From assembly GCF_046195335.1 (NCBI RefSeq), contig NZ_CP176093.1: 64,000 nucleotides of DNA; one strand, written 5' to 3'. A program made the translations under genes and the position numbers. The notes below the pieces were generated by a model. That model saw only the letters and a program-made list of their open reading frames with translations, did no database searches and had not been told where the DNA came from. The number at the start of each line of letters is the position of its first letter. Position 1 is the stretch's first letter. Positions 25,494-35,070 of the stretch are shown one piece after another. This DNA is from Methanospirillum lacunae. GTDB lineage: Archaea; Halobacteriota; Methanomicrobia; Methanomicrobiales; Methanospirillaceae.

Positions 25494-26807
25494 ATGATGA
25501 GGGAGATGTTCCCACTAGGGAGATCTGTATACCTTCTGGCAATCGTTTTCATAATTTTCCTGACTCCAGTATCAGCTCAGCAGACCCAAATGGGATATTT
25601 CGAGGTTAAATCCAATCCGCAAGGTGCAGATGTTATAGTCAATGGAGCATTTGCCGGTGAGACTCCGGTGATAGTTCCTGTTTCTGCCATGACTACCAAT
25701 GCAACGATGATCAGGGTCATGATACAGGGTTTCCAGATATGGGAACAGACCTATAATCAGACTGTTCAGTCAGGTGGAATGATCCCGGTAATGGCAGTAC
25801 TAGTTCCGGTTGCAACCACAGGCACGTTGGAAGTGAGTTCATCCCCTTCTGGTGCGATGGTAACAGTTGACAACGGAAATGGGCAGATGGCTCCCTGGAC
25901 CTATCATAATCTGCCGACTGGAACTCATCTGATCTCGCTGGTTATGATGGGGTATGAACCCTTTGTCAGAACCGTTGAGATTCATCCTGGGGAGACTGCC
26001 AAGGTTGCAGCGAACTTGACCATCCGCACTGGTTCAGGGACATTTGAAATCAGTTCAGATCCCGGTGGGGCCATGGCGTATGTAGATGGTGTGTATGCAG
26101 GAACAACCAATCTTGTTGTAGGAAATATTCCCCCCGGTCGGCATGAAGTTAAAGTTAGTCGTGCCGGATATGATGACTATCTTGAATGGGTGTCAGTTCA
26201 GAATCAGGTGATAACCCCTGTGTATGCCTCTCTACATCCGGCGAGTGGTGCATCGGGAGGCTTTATTGTTGTAACCACCGAACCTCCGGGCGCCACTGTG
26301 TTTCTTGATGATCAATACCAGGGACTGACTGAAACAGGAAGACCTCTTGAGATCTCTAATGTCTCTCCGGGAAGTCATAGAATATATATCACAAGTAGGA
26401 ATTACGAAGATTTTGAAGCCATGGTTATGGCCACTGCAGGAGTAATTACTCCGGTGACAGTACAGATGGATCCAAGCCCTATGCCACAGGCATGCGGCCT
26501 CGTGATGGTGAGTTCAGATCCTGCAGGTGCTGATATCATTGTTGATGGGCAACTGAAAGGAACAACTCCTGCTACAGTTGAAGCCGTCTGTTCAGCAAAG
26601 CATACCTACTCAATAAAACTTGATGGATATCAGGAATATAATTCGTCTTTTGAAGTCATACCAGGACAGGTGCTTCAGATAAATACTGCACTAACCTCTG
26701 ACACCAAAGCTGCAGGAACGACGTCTAATGGGGTACCCTGGCCTTCCCCCATTCTGATCGTTTTAACACTTGCGATTATAGGTTTTTATTACGTCAGGAA
26801 GATCTGA
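25494..26807 (+). CDS. Secreted multi-PEGA surface protein with C-terminal membrane anchor
   Basis: A 437-residue protein. A signal peptide (VYLLAIVFIIFLTPVSAQ) is followed by about five PEGA repeats, each with a G-A-x-[VI]-x-[VI]-[DN]-G core: GADVIVNGAFAGETP, GAMVTVDNGNG, GAMAYVDGVYAGTT, GATVFLDDQYQGLT and GADIIVDGQLKGTTP. The C-terminus has a hydrophobic helix (ILIVLTLAIIGFYYV) and RKI, so it is probably tethered to the membrane with the repeats outside. PEGA domains are beta-sandwich-like repeats found in many methanogen S-layer-associated proteins; no enzyme activity is known. Confidence 0.88.
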   Translation: MMREMFPLGRSVYLLAIVFIIFLTPVSAQQTQMGYFEVKSNPQGADVIVNGAFAGETPVIVPVSAMTTNATMIRVMIQGFQIWEQTYNQTVQSGGMIPVMAVLVPVATTGTLEVSSSPSGAMVTVDNGNGQMAPWTYHNLPTGTHLISLVMMGYEPFVRTVEIHPGETAKVAANLTIRTGSGTFEISSDPGGAMAYVDGVYAGTTNLVVGNIPPGRHEVKVSRAGYDDYLEWVSVQNQVITPVYASLHPASGASGGFIVVTTEPPGATVFLDDQYQGLTETGRPLEISNVSPGSHRIYITSRNYEDFEAMVMATAGVITPVTVQMDPSPMPQACGLVMVSSDPAGADIIVDGQLKGTTPATVEAVCSAKHTYSIKLDGYQEYNSSFEVIPGQVLQINTALTSDTKAAGTTSNGVPWPSPILIVLTLAIIGFYYVRKI

Positions 26808-26955
26808 CCTTTTTTTATTTTCTTGTTCTTACACGTATCTGTTTTTTCCCAGGGACTCAAAACCCTCCTCTTTTTACGAAGGTTATTTCCGGCCTGCCCT
26901 TGATAATTTAAGCGAATATTGCGGTATTGCTGAATATAAACAGGTCATAACCGTC

Positions 26956-27039
26956 GGGGCTTGCACTAGTCAGCCCCTCCCCCGTCCCGGATAGACTGTC
27001 AGCAACTAGGGCAAACCAGGGGGAGGAGATACATCAACC
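26956..27039 (+). promoter_or_regulatory. Structured leader of lysS with possible Shine-Dalgarno sequestration
   Basis: A TATA-like AATATAAA (about 26933-26940) would place transcription start near 26960. The leader can form a hairpin GGGGCT (26956-26961) with AGCCCC (26972-26977). It also contains CCTCCCCC (26976-26983), perfectly complementary over 8 bases to GGGGGAGG (27019-27026), the Shine-Dalgarno region of lysS. The two pairings share bases 26976-26977, so they could be alternative. Pairing is read from the sequence; regulation is inference. Confidence 0.4.
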
Positions 27040-28566
27040 ATGTCATTTGATAATCCAGCGTTACAGTTCGACGAGCAGCGTCTCGCAAAAAGAAGTCTTC
27101 TTGAGGATCAAGGAGTCCCTCTCTATCCTCCAACATTTAAGAGAACCCACACGATTGCCGATATTAGGGAAGCATTCGATTCGGCAACCCACGACCCCTC
27201 CCCTGAACAGGTAAAGACTGCAGGCAGGATCTACATTGTCCGTGATCACGGCAAGACCTTTTTCTGCGATCTTGGGGATGAATCTGGAAGAATCCAACTT
27301 TATATCAGAAAAGATTCACTCCCTGAAGGGAAGTTTGCAGTGTTTAAATCAGGGGTTGAGCGTGGTGATATTGTTGGAGTCACGGGACGAGTGTTTAGAA
27401 CCAAGGTTGGCGAAATCACTCTCTGGGTTGATGATTTTGAACTCCTAACCAAGGCACTCTGTTCACTGCCTGAAAAGTTTCATGGTCTGACGAATCTGGA
27501 AAAACGATATCGACAGCGATACCTGGATCTGATCGTCAATGAGGAGAGCAGGGAGACGTTCAGGACCCGGAGCAGGATCCTATCCGAGCTTAGAAATAAC
27601 TTGATTTCACGCGGATTTTTGGAATTTGAGACTCCGACTCTTCAACCGATCTATGGTGGTGCAAATGCCAGGCCGTTTACAACCTACCACAACTACCTTG
27701 AGCAGAAGCTGTACATGCGGATTGCTCCTGAACTCTATCTGAAGCGGCTAGTAGTCGGAGGATTTGAGAAGGTATTTGAAATAGCCAAGAACTTCAGGAA
27801 TGAGGATATTGACACCAGTCACAACCCTGAATTCTCAATGGTGGAGATCTATCAGGCATATGCTGATTATAGAGATATGATGAGCCTGACTGAAGAGATA
27901 ATATCCGGTATTGTTAAGGAAGTGACTGGCGGATATGAGGTCACCTATGAAGGACAGACCCTAAATTTTTCATCTCCCTGGAACTCAATGCCGATGGACG
28001 AGGCAGTGAAGACCATTGGTGGAGTTGACATCTTTGAATATACACTTGAAGAACTCAAGGAGAAAGGACAAACTCTCGGGGTGGAAGGAATAGAGGCTGT
28101 TTGCAGCCACCGCGAGGCCCTTCCTCTTTTCTTTGAGACTCTGGTTGAAGAGAAACTGATTCAGCCAACATTTATCATTGATTTCCCAATCGAGAACTCT
28201 CCCCTTGCAAAGGTGCATAGGGAAAAGCAAGGGTATGTGGAGCGGTTCGAACTCTTTATCGCTGGAATGGAACTTGCAAATGGGTTCTCGGAATTGAATG
28301 ATCCTCTGGATCAACTTGAACGGTTTGAAGCCCAGGAAGAGAAACGCCGTCTTGGCGACGAAGAAGCCCAAATGCATGACTACGATTTTGTGAATGCACT
28401 TGGGTATGGCATGCCCCCGACAGGTGGTGTGGGTATTGGAATTGACCGTCTGGTTATGCTCAGTACCAGTAACACCTCGATCAAGGAGGTCATCCTCTTC
28501 CCTTCTATGAGAAGGGAAGTAACCTCAGATGAAGAGGAGAGTGTTACAGGGAAGGATAACCAATAG
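27040..28566 (+). CDS. lysS: Lysyl-tRNA synthetase, class II
   Basis: A 508-residue class II enzyme. The N-terminal OB-fold anticodon-binding domain (about residues 60-145) includes GRIYIVRDHGKTFFCDL, and the catalytic core has motif 1 (RSRILSELRNNLISRGFLEFETP in pieces: FLEFETPTLQPIYGGA), motif 2 (FEIAKNFRNEDIDTSHNPEFSM) given here only by FRNEDID and HNPEF, and motif 3 (GIGIDRLVML, near residue 465). It attaches lysine to tRNA-Lys. Many archaea use class I LysRS instead, so a class II gene is notable. The leader contains possible regulatory pairing (26956-27039). Confidence 0.95.
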   Translation: MSFDNPALQFDEQRLAKRSLLEDQGVPLYPPTFKRTHTIADIREAFDSATHDPSPEQVKTAGRIYIVRDHGKTFFCDLGDESGRIQLYIRKDSLPEGKFAVFKSGVERGDIVGVTGRVFRTKVGEITLWVDDFELLTKALCSLPEKFHGLTNLEKRYRQRYLDLIVNEESRETFRTRSRILSELRNNLISRGFLEFETPTLQPIYGGANARPFTTYHNYLEQKLYMRIAPELYLKRLVVGGFEKVFEIAKNFRNEDIDTSHNPEFSMVEIYQAYADYRDMMSLTEEIISGIVKEVTGGYEVTYEGQTLNFSSPWNSMPMDEAVKTIGGVDIFEYTLEELKEKGQTLGVEGIEAVCSHREALPLFFETLVEEKLIQPTFIIDFPIENSPLAKVHREKQGYVERFELFIAGMELANGFSELNDPLDQLERFEAQEEKRRLGDEEAQMHDYDFVNALGYGMPPTGGVGIGIDRLVMLSTSNTSIKEVILFPSMRREVTSDEEESVTGKDNQ

Positions 28567-28890
28567 GCGCATTTCCCGAATTTATACGTATTTTTGAATA
28601 TAGGCTCCTAATATAATTCTTTTTCTGCCTCTAATGAAGATACGGGTTCTTTCATCTTTCCGGTTTTCGATAATAACGGATTTCGTCCACTATTTTTAGA
28701 AACACTTATAATCCATAAAAAGACATCCTTGTCATATTGTACATGGTATGAGATGGGTGTTGTTTAGCAAAGGAAAGCCCGGGAATGTGGGCCCTCTAAT
28801 GAAATGTAATAATTAGGATTATTATTATATTTCAGATAAAATGTGGGGGATTTGCGTGCTACAAAAAAAAGGTTCGGGGGTATGCATGAG
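28567..28890. other. Non-coding spacer upstream of the dockerin protein gene
   Basis: A 324-base spacer. AT-rich TATA-like stretches occur near 28608-28616 and 28816-28830, the latter a good promoter candidate for the downstream gene. GC-rich palindromic pieces (GCCCGGG at 28777-28783 and GGGCCC at 28790-28795) suggest a small hairpin. No credible ORF was found. Confidence 0.35.
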
Positions 28891-31800
28891 ATGATACGAA
28901 TACAACATAATGTATTGATAACTGCGCTCCTTGTTTTGCTGGTCTGCTGGATGCCGGCAGCGGGGAGTGTAACGACTGGAGGTAATGTTTCAATTGAGGA
29001 ACTCTCCTCCCAGCCTGTCCAGTTTATTAAAAATGTAGGACAGTCGCCTGATATCATTCAATATCAGGCAAAATCACAGGACTTTTCCTTTGATTTTACT
29101 AAGGACGGGCTGCTTGTCTCCGGTGTTGGTGGGAATGATACAGGCGGCGATGAGAGTGGGCTCCACCCGCTGGTTGTCACCCTAGAAGGTGCCCGGGCCG
29201 GTATTGACATCGAGGCAATTAATCAACTCCCGGGGTATGCCAATTTCCTCATGGGCCAGAATGAGTCGGCATATAAGCAACATGTTCCCTGGTATGGAGA
29301 GATCAAGTATGCAAGTATCCTGCCAGGTATCAACCTGTCATATGCTGGCGAAAAAGGGGTACTCAAGAGAGAATATCAGGTCAGCCCGGGTGCGGATCCC
29401 AAATCCATTAAACTGGTTTACTCTGGTGCTGAGAACATAACACTGGCTGCTGACGGATCATTGATTGTCAAAACAAAGTTTGGAAACCTTATCGAAGCTG
29501 CACCGGTAAGTTATCAGGAAATAAATGGAACCCGATCAGAAGTCAGTTCTAATTACACTGTACTTGACAATAACCGAGTCGAATTTAAACTGGGCGATTA
29601 TAATCCTGCATACACCCTGATCATCGATCCGTACCTTCAGTATTCAACCTATCTCGGAGGGGCTCTTGAGGATTATGGAATGGACATTGCTATTGACAGT
29701 TCCGGCGATGCATATGTAACCGGGTATACCTCATCCTGTAATTTCCCTGTTGTAAACCCTCTAAATGTCAACTCTCCGATTAGTTACAACGGAACATACT
29801 GTCATAACAGCCGGGATGTCTTTGTTACCAAACTCACTACGGATTCAAATGGCAATGCTTCAATTGCATTCTCAACATTCCTTGGAGGAAGTTCATCTGA
29901 CTTCGGCCGGGGTATTGCAGTGGACAGTTCCAACAATGTTTACATAACCGGTGACACATACTCCTCTGATTTCCCTGTTTTATTGCCGATTCAGAATGGA
30001 GGACGCCTGCATGGTTCAAATGACGCTTTTGTGACTAAACTCCGTGCTGATGGAACTAACTTCTGGTATTCATCCTATCTTGGTGGAAACTTTGCGGATC
30101 AGGCAAATGATATTGTTGTTGATAGTCTGGGTGCTGCATATATCACCGGTTCAACTGTTGGGAACAGCCCACTGAAGAAAACTGAAGAAAACTACCCGGT
30201 AACATCCGGGGCATATCAGGAATCTCCAAATAATAATGCAGTGATGGGTGATGGTTTTGTCTCGAAACTCAATCCAACCGGAAATAGCCTGGAGTATTCA
30301 TCCTACATTAGTGGTAGTAATACAGAATCTGGAAATGGCATTGCAGTAGACGGCCAGGGGATGGTGTATGTTGTCGGAACTACATCCTCGAATAATCTGA
30401 TCCCCTCAACTGCGACCGGTTACCAGAAGACGTTGAAAGGGACTCAAGATGCATTTTTAATGAAGTTTAATTTTGCTGCTTCATCACCATTGGTGTATGG
30501 AACCTATCTTGGAGGTTCAACAGGGTACGACTACGGTGAAGCGGTTGCAATCGATTCAGACTTTAGTGCCTATGTGACCGGAGCCACAGCATCGACTGAT
30601 TTCCCGGTCACTACGTATGCAAAACAAAAGAAAAAAGGGTGGGTGTATGATTACTTTGAAAAGGATGCCTATGTCACAAAATTCTCGACTGACGGAGCAA
30701 GCCTTCTCTATTCGACCTATCTTGGTGGAAGCTCAGATGATTGGGGATATGGCATTGCAGTAGATAGTAGTCGCCGTGCGTATGTGACAGGATATACAAA
30801 ATCAGAAAGTTTCCCAAAGTATGACTCTATTAAATCTATCACCTACACCGGTGATCAGGATGGATTCCTGACATGCGTGAATGCGGCCGGGAGTGACTGG
30901 GTATACTCTACCGTCTTTGGTGGGAGTAGCAGCGAGGTATCTCACGCAGTTGCGGTGTCTGGGGATGGAAACACAGTTTATATTACCGGGTGGACTGATT
31001 CACCTTCAATTCAGGATCTCGTAAGTGGTAGCAACTGCACCAATGATTGTTTTCCTGTTCTGAACTGGATTAATCAGTCAACATATCCTGTTGGTGATTC
31101 AAGTTGGTATAATGGCAGTAGAATCGACAGAGGTATTTTAGAGACGTATAGTTCCAACACCTATGATGCCTTTGTTATGAAGTTTGGAAAAAGCAGTCTG
31201 CTAGCCTCCTTTTCTCCGAACCTCACCTGTGGTCCCGCTCCTTTGGTCGTAAGATTCAATGATACCTCAGCGACCTCTGCAAATATCGTGCAACGGATAT
31301 GGAACTTTGGAGATGGGAATACTAATACCACTGGAGCTACTGCAGTAGATGTATTTCATCAGTACAATACAACTGGAACATACCAGCCAACATTGACATT
31401 GTACTCTTATACTGGCTCCTCGATGTCAAACCCGACTTCAATTACTGTATGTAATCCGTATATCTCTGCAAATTTCACCCTCCCGGCATATAACAACTCA
31501 CAGACACCTATTGATGTTCCATGGAAGGCTCCGATCTCATTCTCCCCAGATGTAATCAATTATACTCCGGCATCATACCAATGGAATTTTGGAGATGGGA
31601 CCCAGAATTCAACAGAGAAGAATCCGACTCACCAGTTTTCCTCAGTTGGAACGTACAATGTAACATTGACACCACTGACTGGAACATGTTGTAATTATAC
31701 ATCGGTGAAGAGAGCAGTCCGGGTTATGGCACCCCCATATGTAAGTTTCACTAATACAACTGGAAGTGATCGCCTTGAACTGTGTCCTGGAGCAGAGGTG

Positions 31801-33522
31801 TCGTTCATTGACACTTCTGGAAGTTCCTCAACCAACAGTTCTGCTACTGCATGGGAATGGAACTTTGGAGATAACAGTGCAACAGTTACGACACAGAATG
31901 TGTCACATGTCTACAGTATAGGTGGGAATTTCTCGGTTACGTTGAAAGCCTCAAACGTTGCCGGAACTAGTACTTTGACTAAAACGAATTATGTTTCTGT
32001 TTATGGAAATGTCACATCTGGATTTGAGGCGTCTCCGGTAACCGGAGTTGCACCCCTTACTGTGAATTTTTATGACAAGTCTGACGGAGTTCCTGTTACC
32101 TGGAACTGGAAGTTTGATGATTCCAATGTGAGTGCTACAAGTACGTCGAAAAACCCAAGTTACACGTACTGGAATCCAGGAGTATACTCCGTTAATCTGA
32201 GTGTCTGGAATAAGTGTGGTGATCCCAGTTTATCAAGACGTGAGGATTATATCACAGTCAACGGTAATATCAGTCCAACTCTGCTCTTTAATGGAACAGC
32301 TCCGGCTCTCTATACCAAGTATAACGGAACAATTCCTCTCAGTGTCTTTTTCCAGGGAGATACCTCAACTTCGAACCTTATTGATAATGCATGGTGGGAT
32401 TTTGGTGATGGAAACCATAGCACTCAAACCCGTGATTCTACATGGCCTGCAAATAATAACTGGGTAAATCAGACTCATCTCTACAGCGTTGTAGGGGATT
32501 TCACACCAGTTTTGAAGGTAGCAAATAACACTTGGCCAAATACTTCCACGACCGGTATGATGTACAATCAGTCTATTGGCGTTGCTAGCCCGATGTCTGT
32601 CAGTTTTACAGCAACACCATCCTCTGGAGTTGTAACCCAACCAATCCAGTTCAATGATACCAGTTCAGGCAGCCCAATAGAATGGTACTGGATGTTTGGG
32701 GATGGAAGTGTAACAAATGTTTCAGGTACTCCGTCTCACTCATATCCGACTCCTGGTTTATATCCGGTTCTTCTTATGATTTGGAACAAGTACGGCCAGT
32801 ATGGTGGCTCGGTAAACCAAACAATTCAGATCAACAATGCAAGTACTTCAGGGACGGTTGTGTTTAACCCAACGGTAGTGAACATGACAACAGGTTCAAA
32901 CAACTGGAGAAAGGTACAGGTCAGCCTGAGCAGGGCAGACTATGGTCTTTCCAGTTTTAAGATCAAACTGGATCTGAACAGTACAAATGCAACTAACTTC
33001 GGTCTTGTTGTTGATCATCCCTGGTGGATTGATGCAGACAAATGGTCTGTAACAGCAAGTCCTGAAGGCAAGGCACAATACCTGACACTTGCGGGGCTTG
33101 ATACATCTAGCAGAATTGGATATGGGTCGCAAAATGTCTCTCTCGGTAACATCACACTCTATGGATCGGCATCCGGTTCTGCAGTGATGAGCCTGAACGT
33201 TTCAGCTTCAACCGCTCAGTTTGGCGATTCATTCATGGGTTTGACGTCAACAAGTGCTCCGATACGCGTAAGTTCAGTCGGTGCCTTGATTGGCTATACA
33301 ACACCTCCAAATGATCTCAAACCAGACTTGACGCATGACGGTCTGATTGATGACTTTGATGGTAACGGGATTGTTAATTCGAACGATGTTACGGTTTTCT
33401 TCCAGCAATGGTCAAAAGATTACCTGAATTCATATCCTGTCGCTCCGTTTGATTATAACTATAATGGGGTAGTTGATGGCAATGATATCCAGAAATTTTT
33501 CGATGCCTACTCACACTGGTGA
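28891..33522 (+). CDS. Large secreted SBBP/PKD protein with C-terminal cohesin-like and dockerin domains
   Basis: Translation from 28891 gives 1543 residues; upstream in-frame ATGs at 28843 and 28882 are less likely because GGGGGT at 28876-28881 is best spaced for 28891. Order: signal peptide (TALLVLLVCWMPAAGS), an N-terminal domain with FIKNVGQ as in SBBP-protein heads (about residues 30-240), SBBP beta-propeller repeats (YSTYLGG, AVDSSNNVYITG, about 245-760), about six PKD domains with WNFGDG motifs (about 770-1310), a cohesin-like domain (about 1325-1475), and a dockerin-like EF-hand pair at 33316-33519 (DFDGNGIVNSND and DYNYNGVVDGND). Likely cell surface or extracellular adhesion; the dockerin suggests docking to the cohesin-like domains of the next two genes. 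Confidence 0.85.
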   Translation: MIRIQHNVLITALLVLLVCWMPAAGSVTTGGNVSIEELSSQPVQFIKNVGQSPDIIQYQAKSQDFSFDFTKDGLLVSGVGGNDTGGDESGLHPLVVTLEGARAGIDIEAINQLPGYANFLMGQNESAYKQHVPWYGEIKYASILPGINLSYAGEKGVLKREYQVSPGADPKSIKLVYSGAENITLAADGSLIVKTKFGNLIEAAPVSYQEINGTRSEVSSNYTVLDNNRVEFKLGDYNPAYTLIIDPYLQYSTYLGGALEDYGMDIAIDSSGDAYVTGYTSSCNFPVVNPLNVNSPISYNGTYCHNSRDVFVTKLTTDSNGNASIAFSTFLGGSSSDFGRGIAVDSSNNVYITGDTYSSDFPVLLPIQNGGRLHGSNDAFVTKLRADGTNFWYSSYLGGNFADQANDIVVDSLGAAYITGSTVGNSPLKKTEENYPVTSGAYQESPNNNAVMGDGFVSKLNPTGNSLEYSSYISGSNTESGNGIAVDGQGMVYVVGTTSSNNLIPSTATGYQKTLKGTQDAFLMKFNFAASSPLVYGTYLGGSTGYDYGEAVAIDSDFSAYVTGATASTDFPVTTYAKQKKKGWVYDYFEKDAYVTKFSTDGASLLYSTYLGGSSDDWGYGIAVDSSRRAYVTGYTKSESFPKYDSIKSITYTGDQDGFLTCVNAAGSDWVYSTVFGGSSSEVSHAVAVSGDGNTVYITGWTDSPSIQDLVSGSNCTNDCFPVLNWINQSTYPVGDSSWYNGSRIDRGILETYSSNTYDAFVMKFGKSSLLASFSPNLTCGPAPLVVRFNDTSATSANIVQRIWNFGDGNTNTTGATAVDVFHQYNTTGTYQPTLTLYSYTGSSMSNPTSITVCNPYISANFTLPAYNNSQTPIDVPWKAPISFSPDVINYTPASYQWNFGDGTQNSTEKNPTHQFSSVGTYNVTLTPLTGTCCNYTSVKRAVRVMAPPYVSFTNTTGSDRLELCPGAEVSFIDTSGSSSTNSSATAWEWNFGDNSATVTTQNVSHVYSIGGNFSVTLKASNVAGTSTLTKTNYVSVYGNVTSGFEASPVTGVAPLTVNFYDKSDGVPVTWNWKFDDSNVSATSTSKNPSYTYWNPGVYSVNLSVWNKCGDPSLSRREDYITVNGNISPTLLFNGTAPALYTKYNGTIPLSVFFQGDTSTSNLIDNAWWDFGDGNHSTQTRDSTWPANNNWVNQTHLYSVVGDFTPVLKVANNTWPNTSTTGMMYNQSIGVASPMSVSFTATPSSGVVTQPIQFNDTSSGSPIEWYWMFGDGSVTNVSGTPSHSYPTPGLYPVLLMIWNKYGQYGGSVNQTIQINNASTSGTVVFNPTVVNMTTGSNNWRKVQVSLSRADYGLSSFKIKLDLNSTNATNFGLVVDHPWWIDADKWSVTASPEGKAQYLTLAGLDTSSRIGYGSQNVSLGNITLYGSASGSAVMSLNVSASTAQFGDSFMGLTSTSAPIRVSSVGALIGYTTPPNDLKPDLTHDGLIDDFDGNGIVNSNDVTVFFQQWSKDYLNSYPVAPFDYNYNGVVDGNDIQKFFDAYSHW

Positions 33523-33526
33523 AGAT

Positions 33527-35017
33527 ATGGTGAATAACATGATTCAGAAAAGAAATGGAATTGCATTGTTCCTTATTGGATGCCTGCTCCTTGTCGGGGT
33601 AGGATCAGCAACGACTATTGAACTATCAGGGGTAAGCATCAGCGGAGCTGGCCAGAGTGCCAGCATTCCGATTACCATTGATACAGTCTCCACCGGCCTT
33701 GCTGGATATAAATTAAATGCAGCACTTTCCACATCCGGAGTTGCAAAGATCACCGCTGTTACGATGCCTGACTGGGCCTCAATGAAAAATGTGGATGGAA
33801 CCCTTCCAGGAGAGTCAGTTAATATAACGGCCGTTGATCTTTCGGACACCATTAAGTCAGGAGCTACCAATGTTCCGGTTGCAACTCTTACAATTGAGGG
33901 AGTTGCAGCAGGTTCAACCAATCTTGTTCTAACGGTGTCAGAACTTACAGATGATAGTGGGAATGCGATTCAGTTTTCCATGTCACAGGCTGGAATCGTA
34001 GTAGGAGGTTCATCCTCAACACCGACTCCTAGTCCTACGCCAACCATAACATCTACAACTACCGCGACTATCACTCCGACACCTACAGCGACCATAACGA
34101 GTTCACCAACAGTAACTCCAACACAAACGATTACGGCAACCCCGACACTCACAACAGTTCCCACAATAACTCCCACACCTACTCAAACAATTGTGCAACT
34201 GGCAACCCCGACACCAGTTCCGACAGTTATCGCTAACTTCACAGCAGATGTAACCAGTGGACCTTCACCAATGACCGTAAAATTTACAGACCTATCAGAA
34301 GGATACCCTACAAAATTCTTATGGAACTTTGGTGATAATTCATCTGATTCAACGTCGGTCGTAGAGAATCCGCAACATATCTATCGTATTCCTGGAATCT
34401 ACTCTGTCTCATTAAATGCCTCCAACAGCCAGTACAGCAACGAAACGTCACGGGCAAACTACATTGTTGCTGCAAATATGAGGATGCCACAGCGTGGAGA
34501 CAAAACTTCAATGACAATTTATTCTGTTCCTGATGGGGCAGAATGTTACCTGAATAATGCGTACCAGGGCATTACCCCGGTAAATGTAACCAACCTTACA
34601 CCCCGAACCTATCAACTCAGGCTTCATAAAGAAGGGTATTATGACATAGTAGACCCGGTAATTGCAAACAATGGTGTTTTGCCTACATTCGTATCCGGAT
34701 ATGAGATGGTGCCCCATTATGCTGAGATTGGAAAACTTGTTGCTGATCCCCCACAGACCGGAGCCGCATACATTGTGACCTACCCGGAACTGGTAACAAC
34801 ATACATTGATGATAAGAAAGTTGGTATGACTGATGTGATGGTTCTTAACCTGGCTGTAGGAACTCATAACCTGACATTGGTTAAGGATGGATATGCAAAT
34901 TGGACTGATACCCTTGATGTCAGGAATGGGCTTGCAGTCATCCAGAGTTACTTCTATGATCAGCCATATTTCCCACCGACTAACAAGATTGTCGAATATG
35001 TGAACATGAGCCCCTGA
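33527..35017 (+). CDS. Secreted cohesin-like / PKD / PEGA protein
   Basis: Translation from ATG 33527 (an ATG at 33539 is also possible) gives about 496 residues. A signal peptide (LFLIGCLLLVGVGSA) is followed by a cohesin-like domain of about 130 residues (GAGQSASIPITID, GLAGYKLNAALS, VDLSD, AGSTNLVLTVSELTDDSG), a Thr/Pro-rich linker of about 70 residues (TPTPSPTPT-type repeats), a PKD domain (FLWNFGDNSSDS) and two PEGA-like domains (GAECYLNNAYQGITP and TYIDDKKVGMT). It lacks a C-terminal hydrophobic anchor. The start lies four bases after the stop of the dockerin protein. It pairs with the paralog at 35071. Confidence 0.83.
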   Translation: MVNNMIQKRNGIALFLIGCLLLVGVGSATTIELSGVSISGAGQSASIPITIDTVSTGLAGYKLNAALSTSGVAKITAVTMPDWASMKNVDGTLPGESVNITAVDLSDTIKSGATNVPVATLTIEGVAAGSTNLVLTVSELTDDSGNAIQFSMSQAGIVVGGSSSTPTPSPTPTITSTTTATITPTPTATITSSPTVTPTQTITATPTLTTVPTITPTPTQTIVQLATPTPVPTVIANFTADVTSGPSPMTVKFTDLSEGYPTKFLWNFGDNSSDSTSVVENPQHIYRIPGIYSVSLNASNSQYSNETSRANYIVAANMRMPQRGDKTSMTIYSVPDGAECYLNNAYQGITPVNVTNLTPRTYQLRLHKEGYYDIVDPVIANNGVLPTFVSGYEMVPHYAEIGKLVADPPQTGAAYIVTYPELVTTYIDDKKVGMTDVMVLNLAVGTHNLTLVKDGYANWTDTLDVRNGLAVIQSYFYDQPYFPPTNKIVEYVNMSP

Positions 35018-35070
35018 GGCTCTCTCTTTTGTTTTCAATAATATGGAGCATGGAACCAAAGGTTGAGATC

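Noticed and set aside
28777..28795. GC-rich palindromes before the dockerin gene as a riboswitch
   Set aside because: Only short restriction-site-like palindromes; no conserved aptamer sequence recognised.
33970..34176. Antisense frame rich in Val/Gly across the linker
   Set aside because: It is the mirror of the Thr/Pro codon repeat and has no start site.
34020..34220. Repeat tract as CRISPR or transposon repeat
   Set aside because: It is a Thr/Pro linker-coding repeat (ACTCC-type codons) in frame, without regular spacers.
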